From: Allomyces arbusculus
Taxonomy: Eukaryota > Blastocladiomycota > Blastocladiomycetes > Blastocladiales > Blastocladiaceae
DNA: 64,000 bases
Assembly: GCA_027604705.1 (NCBI GenBank)
Contig: JADHYV010000048.1
Location: 111,747-175,746 of the forward strand
Direction of reading: 5' to 3'
In this document: in pieces, positions 1 through 9,490 of the stretch
Position numbering within the stretch: the stretch's first letter is position 1
Layout: each line of letters opens with the position of its first letter
Program-made: the position numbers and the translations under genes
The notes under the pieces: generated by a model
Databases searched by the model: none
What the model was told of the DNA's origin: nothing
Seen by the model: only the letters and a program-made list of their open reading frames with translations

Positions 1-37
1 GTCTCATACTGACGCTTTACTTTGTCCTGTTCTCTAG

Positions 38-1722
38 CCGCCGAGACCGGGTACATGCAGCGCCGTCTCATGAAGGCGCTCGAGGACCTGACGGTGCACT
101 ACGACGGGACCGTGCGCAGCGCGACCAAGGCGATCGTGCAGTTTGAATACGGCGACGACAGTCTCGACCCGACGACCATCGAGGGTGACAACCAGCCCGT
201 CGCGTTCCACCGCAACCTGCAGCACGCAATGAACATTGCCCGCGCCAAGGGCGACCGCGCCCTTTTGCCTGACGAGATTACCGCGCGCGTGCTCGCCGTC
301 ACGTCCGAGCCCGGGTGGAAGCGGCACCTGCACACGCACGGGCTGCGGCCCGACTTCATGGAACTCGACGACGTGTCGGTCATGGGCACGGGCGACGACG
401 TGCAGAAAGTCGAGTTTGTCGACGAGTTGCGATCGTTTATCGAGGACCAGGTGGTCGCGCCGCGTCGTGCGCTGCTCAAGTCCAACTTGCGCGAGTACGT
501 AGCCAAGGTGCACCCGCTCACGCAGCGGCAGCTCGATGCGTTCTTGGCCATTTGTAAGCGCAAGTACCTCAACGCCATTATGGAGCCGGGCACGGCCGTG
601 GGGGCCGTCGGCGCGCAGAGTATTGGCGAGCCCGGCACGCAAATGACGCTCAAGACGTTCCATTTCGCCGGTGTCGCGAGTATGAACGTGACGCTCGGTG
701 TGCCGCGTATCAAGGAGATTATCAATGCGGCCAAGACGATTTCGACGCCCATTATCACGGCCAAGCTCGAGTCGGAAAAGAAGGACACGAACGCGGGCAA
801 GGGCAAGGGCGCGGCGGCGGCCAAGAAGGCCAATGTCAAGGTCGTAGGCAAGGGCCCTGCGCACTCGGAGCTGGCCGCGCGCATCGTCAAGGGCCGTGTC
901 GAAAAGACGCTGCTCGGCGACGTGACGCACTTCATGGAGATCAACTACTCGGAGCAGGGCGCGCACTTGCTCGTTGAGATTGACTTGGCGACGGTCGCCA
1001 AGCTGCAGCTCGAGGTCGACTTGTATACGATGTGCAACGCGATCCTCGGGACCAAGGCGCTCAAGCTGACGACCGACCAGATTGCCGTGCAGCCGCCCAA
1101 CCAGATCAGAATCCACGCCAAGTCGATGCGCGACCTGCACCAGTACAAGCGGCTGCTGCCCGAGGTGATTGTCAAGGGGATCCCGTCGGTTAACCGCGCC
1201 GTGATTTCCGAGGAGCGCGGCGAGTTCAAGCTGCACGCCGAGGGTTATGGCCTGCGATTTGTCATGAACACGGACGGCGTCGACGGCAAGGAGACGCGGT
1301 CGAACCATATCATGGAGGTGCAGCAGGTGCTCGGCATCGAGGCGGCGCGCAACACAATCATTGACGAGATTCAGAACACGATGAAGAGCCACGGCATGAC
1401 GATTGACCCGCGCCACGTGATGCTGCTCGGCGACACGATGACGAACCGTGGTGAAGTGCTCGGGATCACGCGGTTTGGCGTGTCGAAGATGAAGGACTCG
1501 GCGCTCATGCTCGCGTCATTTGAAAAGACGACTGATCACTTGTTTGACGCGGCGCGGTACGCCAAGCGCGACCCGATTGAGGGCGTCTCCGAGTGCATCA
1601 TCATGGGCCAGCCGATGCCGATTGGGTCAGGGCTGTTCAAGTTGCTGCAAAAGGACGTGGTCCCGGCAACGCCGCGCGTCACGCCCAAGCTCCTGTTTGA
1701 CCGGCCAGAGTTTCACGTTTGA
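38..1722 (+). CDS. RPC1: RNA polymerase III largest subunit, C-terminal part (partial)
   Basis: This is the 3' exon of the gene for the largest catalytic subunit of RNA polymerase III, which transcribes tRNA and 5S rRNA genes in the nucleus. The window opens inside an intron: a pyrimidine-rich tract ends in CTCTAG at 31-37, and the exon starts at 38 with two bases of a split codon. About 560 residues follow to the TGA at 1720-1722, roughly the last 40 percent of a usual 1,400-residue protein. The trigger-loop region is clear (GAQSIGEPGTQMTLKTFHFA, then GVASMN and PRIKEIINA), and STPIITAKL just after it is the Pol III form rather than Pol I or II. There is no CTD heptad tail, also as expected for Pol III. 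The end ECIIMGQPMPIGSGLFKLL matches the recalled Rpc1 C-terminus. A long antisense ORF here is a codon-bias shadow. Confidence 0.95.
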
Positions 1723-2342
1723 AGTCGGGCGCATTCGTCCGTGTGCCGCTGGGTTTCGATTTGCTCGGTCAACGCATGAAGGCGGTTCTTGTACAGTTAG
1801 GGGGGTCTTTGGCGCGTGCTCGTGCCATAATACATTTTCGTTGTGCATCCTTTCGCTCTTTCAAACGAGTGCACTACCCATTTCTCACGTTTATCGGTGG
1901 TTGGCGTGGACTCCTGCATATCTGACGTTGTCACCACTCTTCCTGCGACATTGCACCGCATTCGTATGAACAACACCATGCAAGGTCGCAAAACAAGTGG
2001 GGTTTCAATCACAACCCGCAATCATGTGCAAACTGGCGCCAACTGTGCCAACTGGTGCCAATCTTGCAGCACATCGATGCCCCCCTGGAGCCGCTCGCTT
2101 CAACGCACGAAAGCCACGTCAATGTTGGGCGCATTGTGACTCTGTATTTGCACGGTTTCCATGATCGACGTTGCGCCGATTCTTGGCGCTTTGGTGCCCG
2201 CCGATGTTGCCGTGAGTGAACAAAGTCAGGAGCTAGAGCAAAATCATGTCCGTCAGTCCGCACTTCTCATGCCAGTTATGACGTACGCCTGACGCACGAC
2301 AACCATTCATATTTCCATGTCATTCTGACTGGCTGATGATAT
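1723..2342. other. Intergenic stretch, nothing recognised
   Basis: About 620 bases between the RPC1 stop and the LRR fragment. Only short, unsupported ORFs are present, and base composition drops to lower GC than the flanking exons. No RNA gene or repeat was recognised. Confidence 0.5.
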
Positions 2343-2939
2343 GTGGAACGCTTGACTGTCGTGGTATGTAAAAGAACAGTCGCGATTTCACATCACCAGC
2401 GCCGTTTTGGTCTGAATGCTAATAAGAGAGCGCATCTTGTTCAGAATCGGCTGTTCCCAGGCGATGGGGTCGCTGCAGATGCGCGAAACGCTCTCGCGGT
2501 GGGCCTAGAGTCGTTCAAGGTGGAGACCGAAACCATCCGCGTGGCCGTAATGCGGCTCTTAGGCCGTGCACTTGCTGAACCAAGCTTTGATGTCTATGTA
2601 CTTCTTCTTACGTGTGGTATTGGCATCACGGAAGCAAAAGCGCTGGCAGATGTCTTGCTAGCGACCTTCAACAGGCTCAGCATCAGCGGCAATACTATCC
2701 GTGATGCAGGTGCAGCCGCCCTTGCTGCCAAGTGTCCGATGGGGCTGAGACCAGTAGGTCTTGGGGGGAACGGCATTAGCGACCAGGGTGCCATAGCGAT
2801 TGCCAGTCGAATTCCATCTGCCCTGTTTTTCCTACACTTAAGGAGAAACAAGATTGAGTGTGGGCCGGCCAAATACGTCTCCTTCAGTTCCAAGCACTCG
2901 AATCTCAGGCTTCCTTGCCTTGAACAGACACCAAAATAA
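2343..2939 (+). pseudogene. Leucine-rich-repeat fragment (ribonuclease-inhibitor type)
   Basis: An open frame of about 198 codons. Its second half carries two to three RI/NLRC-type leucine-rich repeats: NRLSISGNTIRDAGAAALAA, then a unit containing LGGNGISDQGAIAIA, then FFLHLRRNKIECG. The N-x-I-x-D-x-GA-x-x-[IL]-A pattern is typical of the 28-residue LRR class that mediates protein binding. The first 80 residues show no domain, and no good ATG context or upstream exon was found. After the last LRR the frame runs into unrelated residues and stops. The repeat number is far below that of a working LRR domain, so this is probably a relic or a single exon of a longer gene. Codon use is less GC-biased than in neighbouring housekeeping genes, which supports decay. 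Confidence 0.5.
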
Positions 2940-2956
2940 CAAAAGAAATCGCGCGT

Positions 2957-4108
2957 CTACCCTGTCAACCCCTCCAAATTCAACGCCTGCACCATACGCG
3001 ACAGCGTCTCTTCTTCCTCGTCGTCATTGTCGAGGAAATCTTGGACCACGGCCGACATGTCGACCGGGTCGGTCGTCATGGCGAGCCCCAGACCCAGCCC
3101 CAGCGCCTCGACTGTCGTCGCCACCGAAAGCGATGCGGTCGCAGCAGCGGGACCCGAGGCGGTCGGCCCGGCAGCGACGGTGCTGCTACTGCTCATCCCA
3201 CCCCCATTCGCCACCTGCACGGGAACTGCACTCGAGCCAGCTAGTACAACACTCCCACCAAGCGCATTGGCAGCGGCGAGCGACGATAGAACGGGTGTGG
3301 GGCTCCCACCGACCGACGGCGTGGCGGTGGTCACGTTCGTGGAGGTGGTTGTGGGCGTCGGCGCCATGAGAATGTCGGTGAGCAGCCGCGACTTGAGCTG
3401 TTCCTTGTCGTTGGCCGCGTCGCGCGCCGCGTCGGCGGCGGTACTCGCATCCGCGGTGACAGGTGGCAGCGGCGGGAGCTTGAGCCGGATCGCCGGGTGG
3501 TACGGGTGCCGGCGGGACGTTGGGGTGCCGTTGGCCCACAGCCATTTCGGGAGCTGGATCAACGTCGGTGTTGCGGTCGCGTCAACGGACCCGGACCGCT
3601 GCGTGCACAGGTCGAGTTCGCCCGAGAGCTTGGTGATGAGTTCCGTTTCCTCGGGCGAGATCACGTCGCCGCGAATGAACCGCGCATGCTCGCTGAAGAT
3701 CGACGGCATTGCCCACCCTTGCAGCTTGCGCAGTGCCATGATGGCGGCGCCAGTGACAATTTGGCCGTCGAGGCAGTGGATGTAGAGCGGAGCGAGCGTC
3801 GGGTCGAGGACCGTGTGCACGAGCAGGTGGAGAAGGGTGCCCGGGGTCATGGGCGCGGTCCCCTCTTTCGGTTTCGCGACGTGATGGTGGATGCAGGTGA
3901 CGCCTGCGGCCTGGAAAGCAGCGAGCGTCTCGGGCAGCAGCGGGTCAGGCGTGAGCGAGACGACGGTGCGAATGCGGAGGTTGGCAACAAGGAACGGCAG
4001 GTTGCGAGCGCGCGGGTAGGAGCCGCGGTAGAGGCCGTCCTCGACGAGCGCGAAGCGGAACGGCGGTACGACGTGCGCGGGTGAACACAACGGCTCGGGG
4101 ATGGTCAT
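2957..4108 (-). CDS. Oca6/Siw14-type atypical protein phosphatase, probable pseudophosphatase
   Basis: A single-exon gene of 383 codons, begun at the ATG at 4108 because family similarity starts about 15 residues later. Residues 15-165 match the plant and fungal atypical dual-specificity phosphatase fold: PPFRFALVEDGLYRGSYPRA, then RTVVSLTPDPL, then the signature loop IHCLDGQIVTG. The nucleophile position is Cys112, but the CX5R arginine is Val118, so classical catalysis is unlikely. From memory, yeast Oca6 also lacks this Arg, which favours the Oca6 branch over Siw14. After residue 170 the protein is Ala/Pro/Ser/Thr-rich and probably disordered, ending in an acidic patch (DFLDNDDEEEETLS). 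It is divergent to VPS5, with about 630 bp between the starts. Confidence 0.8.
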   Translation of the reverse strand: MTIPEPLCSPAHVVPPFRFALVEDGLYRGSYPRARNLPFLVANLRIRTVVSLTPDPLLPETLAAFQAAGVTCIHHHVAKPKEGTAPMTPGTLLHLLVHTVLDPTLAPLYIHCLDGQIVTGAAIMALRKLQGWAMPSIFSEHARFIRGDVISPEETELITKLSGELDLCTQRSGSVDATATPTLIQLPKWLWANGTPTSRRHPYHPAIRLKLPPLPPVTADASTAADAARDAANDKEQLKSRLLTDILMAPTPTTTSTNVTTATPSVGGSPTPVLSSLAAANALGGSVVLAGSSAVPVQVANGGGMSSSSTVAAGPTASGPAAATASLSVATTVEALGLGLGLAMTTDPVDMSAVVQDFLDNDDEEEETLSRMVQALNLEGLTG

Positions 4109-4738
4109 CGTGGTCCACGGTCTCGGTGCTTGGATTTGCCGTCTGCGTGATAACGCTCGTGCGTGATCTCGCGCGTGATCGTGATGCTGCTCGTGCTGTT
4201 GAGTTGATGATTTCTCCGTCAACGCCGAGTCGGAATGAATGTCTGTTCGACCGTGGGGGCACTTGGAATCGTGCGCGAGCTTCGTGGTGCGCGAGCAGCT
4301 GCAGCAAGTGCTGTCGCGACTTGCAGCGGATGCTGGTTGATGTTGTTGTCGCTGCCGACTTCGCGGAAAAAGTGACTGGCGATGCCGTCCTCGCCGTTTG
4401 TGATCTGCAGGGCGAGAAGAGCAGAGCACAGGTGGTTTCTCTGGCGCGTCGCGCCCGCATGGTTGGCCGACGCGAAAGCTCGCACGCCTGCTTCCGTAAC
4501 GTGCTGCTGCTGCTGCTGCTCGCCAACATCAAGTCTCCACGTCGGCACGACGCGCGGTCAAGTCGGCCACGACGACCTGCACAGCGACCATCGACGACGA
4601 GCACAGCGCCGATTCCGACCAGTCAACCTCTGCCGCGACTCCCCGCATCTCAACAGCCGTGCCGAGTCTGCGTGCCCTTCGCGACAGCTCACCCTTGCTG
4701 CCGCTTCTCAACTGCCAAAGGCCAAGGACTCGACCACC
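4109..4738. promoter_or_regulatory. Shared upstream region of the Oca6-like gene and VPS5
   Basis: The interval between two divergent starts. It holds a short CTG/TGC microsatellite (six units, 4502-4520). No TATA box or recognised operator was seen. ORFs through it look like composition effects. Confidence 0.4.
4502..4520. repeat. TGC/CTG trinucleotide repeat, six units
   Basis: A perfect run of six TGC units plus one base in the interval between two divergent genes. It is too short to carry functional meaning by itself but may be polymorphic. Confidence 0.8.
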
Positions 4739-7028
4739 ATGGACCCGTACGCGAGCTCGACGCGCGCCACGGGCTTCCACGCGTTCGGCGACGACGATCC
4801 GCTCGCCAACCCGTTTGCCGACATGCCGAGCGCAGGCCGTACCACGCCGCCGTCGGCGCAGCAAATCGACCAAGACGCGGCCGCGGCAGAAGAGACGGAT
4901 GACGAGGATAACGTCGCCCTGGGTCAGTACGCTCCCACTCGCAAATTGTTCTCGGGCGCTCCACTGACGCCTGCATCGTGTCACGACAACAGAACCCGTC
5001 GTCGACCACGACCACGGCCACGACCACGACCACGCCGAGCACCCGCACCTCACGGCCTCCCCGCACCATCTCCCAGCCGACGCGTCGGCCCCGCTCTCCG
5101 CCGCGCTCTTCGACATGTCGCTGCACGCGCCCCTGCCGACATCTCCCGCGCGCGCGTATGCCGAGCCGACGACCTCCACCGCGACGCCACCACCCGTCCT
5201 GCCGACCCCATCGGGCCCACCATCGCGCATGTCCTCGACGGCCTCCTTTACCGGCACCCCCCTGCGCGCGCGGTCCGGACTCACGTCGCCCGCGCTGCGA
5301 CAGTCGCTGTCGTCGGTCGCCGTGCATGACCCTCTCGTGCACCCGCTCGCCGCGCTTGTTGCGCCCAGTGCGGCCCCGCTCGCGCCCACCCCCAACACAC
5401 CTGCCGCTCCTGTCGCAGCACCGGCTACACCGGCGCCGCTCCTGCCCGCTACGGCCGACATGCACCCGGGCAGTCCCGACGCGGCGTCGTCGGTCGTCGG
5501 AATCCCGCCGCGGTCCACCGTGGGCACGCCCACGACGCCGTTCCCGCCGCCGCTCGCGGTCGTCGCGAGTTCCAATGGCGGTGCGGACCGAAATTCGTCG
5601 GCGGTTCCGGCATCCCCGGCGCCTCCGGGGGCCCTGCAGGTGGATAAGCGGCCGCTGAGTTACTCGAAGATCCAGCTCCAGGTACCGGCGGTCGCGGCGT
5701 CGCCGTTTAGAGTGACGGTCTCGGAACCGACCAAGATCGGGGACGCGATGAGTCCGTTCACGGCGTATAAGGTCGTGACCAAGGTACATTTCGCGCTTGG
5801 GAAAGGTTCACGAGGTTAGGAACTCATTGTCGTGCTACGACGAACAGACAACGCAGCCCGGGTTCCGGTCCGAGTCGGTCGTGTCGCGCCGGTACAGCGA
5901 GTTCCTGTGGCTCTACCAGCGACTCGTCACTCAGCACCCGGGGATTGTCGTGCCCGGGACGCCCGAAAAGCAGGCGATTGGCCGGTTCTCGGAAGGGTTT
6001 GTTGAGCATCGCCGGGTCGGGCTGCAAGTGTTTTTGCGGAAAGTCGCGGCGCACCCGGTCCTGCGCACGGACCCGGCGTTCCAGATGTTTGTCGAGGCCG
6101 AGTCACTCAAGGATGAGGTGCGTGGAAACGGTGAAGGGTATGGTTTGTCAAGGGCAAGCAGCTCATGCTTTTGTTTTGATGTTGTAGATTCAGGCCGACA
6201 AGAACGTGACGCTACCGCCCAAGGCCAAGATGAACGAGATTGATCCGGTGCGTTTCCGCTCTCCAGCTCCCGCTCGACGCTCAAAACTGACGCAACCCAA
6301 CCTCCCATTCAGTGGTTCGAGGAAAAACGCCGCCAAGTCGACCAATTCGAAGCGCAAATCAAGGCCCTCAGCAAATCGCTCGACCTGCTCGCGACACGGC
6401 AGCGCGAGACGGCCACGGCACACTACGAGCTGGCCGAAACCCTGGTCATGCTCGCGGAAGTCGAGTTGCCACATCCGTTTGGCCGGCGCGTCGAGATGCT
6501 CGCCGAGACGCACAAGCGCGTGCGCGACCTGCTGTTTGCCATGGCCGCGATCGACTTGGGCGCGATGCAGACGGCGCTCGACGACCAGTTGCGCACGGTC
6601 GCCGCGATCCGCGTCGCGACCCAGTTGCGCGCTAATGCCTATGTCCACTGGCAGGCGCTCGAGGCGGCGGTGCTGAAAAAGGAGGCGGCGGTGAAGAAAT
6701 CGAGGGTGCAGATGCCCGCGCTCGAGGCCGAGGTGTATGAGGTGCGTGTTGGATTGGCTGCGGTTGCATGCGGAGTGCATGGAGACTGACCGCCGCGTGA
6801 CGATTGGACGTGGATATGTAGCTCACGCAGCAGCGCGCCGCGGCTAAGAACTTGTTTGAGGCGACGTCGGTGACGCTGCGGCAGGAACTTGAGCGCGTCG
6901 ACCAGGACAAGGTGCACGAACTGTCGGCGGCGATTAAGTGCGTGGCCGAGTCGTTGTGGGGGCATCAGCAGGAAACGGTCAATTTGTGGGACGAGCTGAT
7001 CAAGGCAAGACCAGGGATGCCTGTGTGA
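4739..7028 (+). CDS. VPS5: Retromer sorting nexin Vps5/SNX1 (PX-BAR protein), six exons
   Basis: Membrane-binding subunit of the retromer SNX-BAR coat, which recycles cargo from endosomes to the Golgi. The ATG at 4739 has a strong CCACC context. Exons: 4739-4922, 4993-5783, 5848-6117, 6188-6247, 6313-6741, 6822-7028, giving about 646 residues in phase at every junction. Residues 1-300 are acidic then Pro/Ala/Thr-rich. The PX domain (about 300-413) includes FTAYKVVTK joined to TTQPGFRSESVVSRRYSEF, then PEKQAIGRFSEGFVEHRR, all close to recalled Vps5/SNX1. The remainder is the BAR coiled coil beginning DPWFEEKRRQVDQFE. The second intron could also be read with a nearer 3' site, but CAG at 5845-5847 gives the best PX sequence. 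Vps17 is the alternative; the basic PX motif favours Vps5. Confidence 0.88.
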
Positions 7029-7749
7029 GTTGGCGGTTGGATTTTTTTATTTTTTTTGGAGAGCAATATTGGAGCCGAGGAGATGGAGAGGAGAGGCCGG
7101 TTTTGGGGCCGTTTTGATGCACCCTCGTGCGATGGTGGAAAATATACATCAGTCTGGGTGGAAACGAACGCGCGACGATTTTGGCTTGTGGGGCTGTTGC
7201 TTCAAATATCTTGCGTTTGCTCATACCCATCACAAGATGTCACCAACAAGCAGCGATGTCCGATGTTCCTGAGCCATTCACAGTGATTTTTGCTCGTCCT
7301 TGCTGATTTGACCAGACTCAAGACCGCTGTTGTTGCACATTCGTTCCGAGTCCGCGACGCGCACGATTTTAGGTTGCGTTTGATTGCGTGCCCATCTGTC
7401 TGTTGAGCACCGCGACCACGACACATTCTTACTTCCACACGCTCATGTACAATCAAGTTTATACGTGAACCCAAGACTCTGTCACTGAGCTCATGATCGT
7501 GCAGTACCGTGCAAACCCAACAAATCCCACAACGTCGGTTGACGCGCTTGCATGCACATCACCAGCGATACTACAATGAGAAAATCATTCTTCTTCAAAC
7601 ACCAGCGCTAGAAGACAAAAAGCCTTGCAAATTAAACAGGGAGAGATGACGACAAAAAGACTCTCTGGCAAAAGAAAATGCACAGGGGCTCCCACAGCGC
7701 GCCAAAAAATGAGGAAGTCTGACCAATGGGTGCTCACGCAAAACTCGCA
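7029..7749. other. Intergenic stretch, nothing recognised
   Basis: About 720 lower-GC bases after VPS5. There is a T-rich tract at 7040-7058 just past the stop that could serve 3' end formation. No gene or RNA was recognised. Confidence 0.4.
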
Positions 7750-9490
7750 TTACGCCAAACTCAACTTGCTATACAAAAAGCCAACACCGAACACAACACC
7801 CAGCACGATTGATCGTGCCAAAAATTGGCCACCCCATGCATAGATCCCGACTTCAGACGCGGCGCCAAACAAGACGTCCACCAGTCCTGACAAGACCAGT
7901 TGGCTAAAGCCCCACAGGCTGCACACCTGTGGGATCATATGGTCAAACTTTTCCCATCAGAAAAATCCTTGGCTGCGACATATGAGGTGACCACGTAAGT
8001 GTTGGGCAACACATAATCGCTGATCATAACGGTACTATTCAGACCCCAGGACACAATGATACGAATCATGGCAAGTGGCCCAAGGATGAGGAGGAATGCG
8101 ACTGTTGCTTTCTTCAGTTTTGATAGAGGACCGTTCTTGATGATCAGAATCACAAGGTGCAAGACCACAACCATTGAAAAGTGGATGAGGCCATGGGGCA
8201 GCTGGTAAAACCAGTCCGCCAAGTTCGTGCCGTTTATCGGCATGGAGCTTGCGCCAGTTGTTGAGGATGAGAGCAACGCCTGGACAGCGTCAAAGTGGCA
8301 CCCAGCGAGAAGAACGTGCAATGTCGTTTCCATAAGGCGAACAAACGACGTCTTGGCTTGCTTTTTGGCAAGGGGTCGGAATGCTGGGGGCGCAGAATAC
8401 ACGAGCCAGACACACATCATGTTGCCAATCACTAGCGAAGCAGGGTCCCAGGGGCAGCTGACAGAAGACAATGCGCGCAGGTACCAGGCGATGGGCGCCA
8501 AAAACGCGACAAACAAGCGCCAACCAAGCGTGAGCAGCGACACGTTTACCGTCTTGACAGGCGGTGGCATGAAGTTGTACAAGAGTTGGACAAACGACAG
8601 CCAGACCAGATGTGTGAGCAACGGGAGAGCTTGAGCATAGTTCCAAGTCGCAACAAAATACGCCCAGCTCGCGTTCCGAGCACCGTGATTGTGTCAGGCG
8701 GTGACAGCATCAGAGCGGCCAGTACAACAGCACACGACATGACGACTATGGCCATCAGGAAGATCCATGCGCATTGCACAAGGGACGCCCCAATGTGGAC
8801 TGCCGCTTGCGCACCATGAGCGTGTGCAGCATTTTCGAAGGCATTCCCCAAAACCTCTGCAGCCTTAAACCCAAGTCCTTTGGCAGCCAGGACAGCGGAA
8901 TCCCCAAGAGTCTTGGCAATAATTTCGGCAGACGCGGCGGCCGCCCTCATCGCTGCAACAGCGCCATCAGCAGCCGCTTTTGCGGCCTCCATGCCTGCAA
9001 CTTCTGCTGTGTGCTCAGCAGATCTGCCCGCGAAATGGGCGCCCCCAAATAGTGCACTGGCGACGAGTGCACAGCCAGCGAAGATGAAGGGAAAGACCAT
9101 GACGGCAGAGGCGTGAAATCGGGCTTGGGTACAAAGATCCCAATGGACGCAATGAAGAGGGCGGGTGCTCTATTGATTTGAAGAAGAGCAGGCGCCAGCG
9201 ACAATGTCGTGACTACAATTTTCGAAACTTAAGTGGTCATACTGCTGGTAACAAAAGGGTGGAGCGTTGGTCGGCGGATTGTACTGCTGTGCAGCAGAAC
9301 AGTTAGGGGAGCTGTGTTTATATACTTGGATCGCAGGGCGACAGTGGTGGGAGGGGCCAGTCTCAACCGCGCTGATGACTCGATTGGGCACGTTGCGATC
9401 TGGAGCCACCTGGAGCTGAGCGTTTTCACAAGCATCGGCGGACGAGGAAATGGCGTGGAAGAAGTGGGTGGTGAGCGCCAGGCTGAGCAC
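7750..9490 (-). pseudogene. Disrupted gene for a secreted/multi-pass membrane protein
   Basis: Read on the minus strand, a chain of overlapping frames gives one plausible protein. It starts at 9490 with a hydrophobic leader (MLSLALTTHFFHAISSS) and a Cys-rich ectodomain. An in-frame TAG then falls near 9166, beside an alternative-frame membrane segment (ALFIASIGIFVP). An Ala-rich segment with further membrane helices follows (8546-9100). The frame changes near 8670, after PPDTITVLG, to SWAYFVATWNYAQALPLL. Several helices continue to 7935. A second frame change near 7937 leads to a last hydrophobic stretch ending at 7750. No GT-AG introns of normal size repair these breaks. It is a decayed gene or one with assembly indels. 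I do not recognise the family. Confidence 0.45.

Noticed and set aside
34-1416. A long minus-strand ORF antisense to RPC1.
   Set aside because: It is fully explained by GC3 bias of the sense gene. It has Arg/Leu/Val/His-rich composition and no motifs.
5784-5814. A 31-nt intron in VPS5 ending at GAG.
   Set aside because: An intron of 64 nt ending in CAG at 5847 keeps phase and gives a better PX domain (YKVVTK-TTQPGFRSE).
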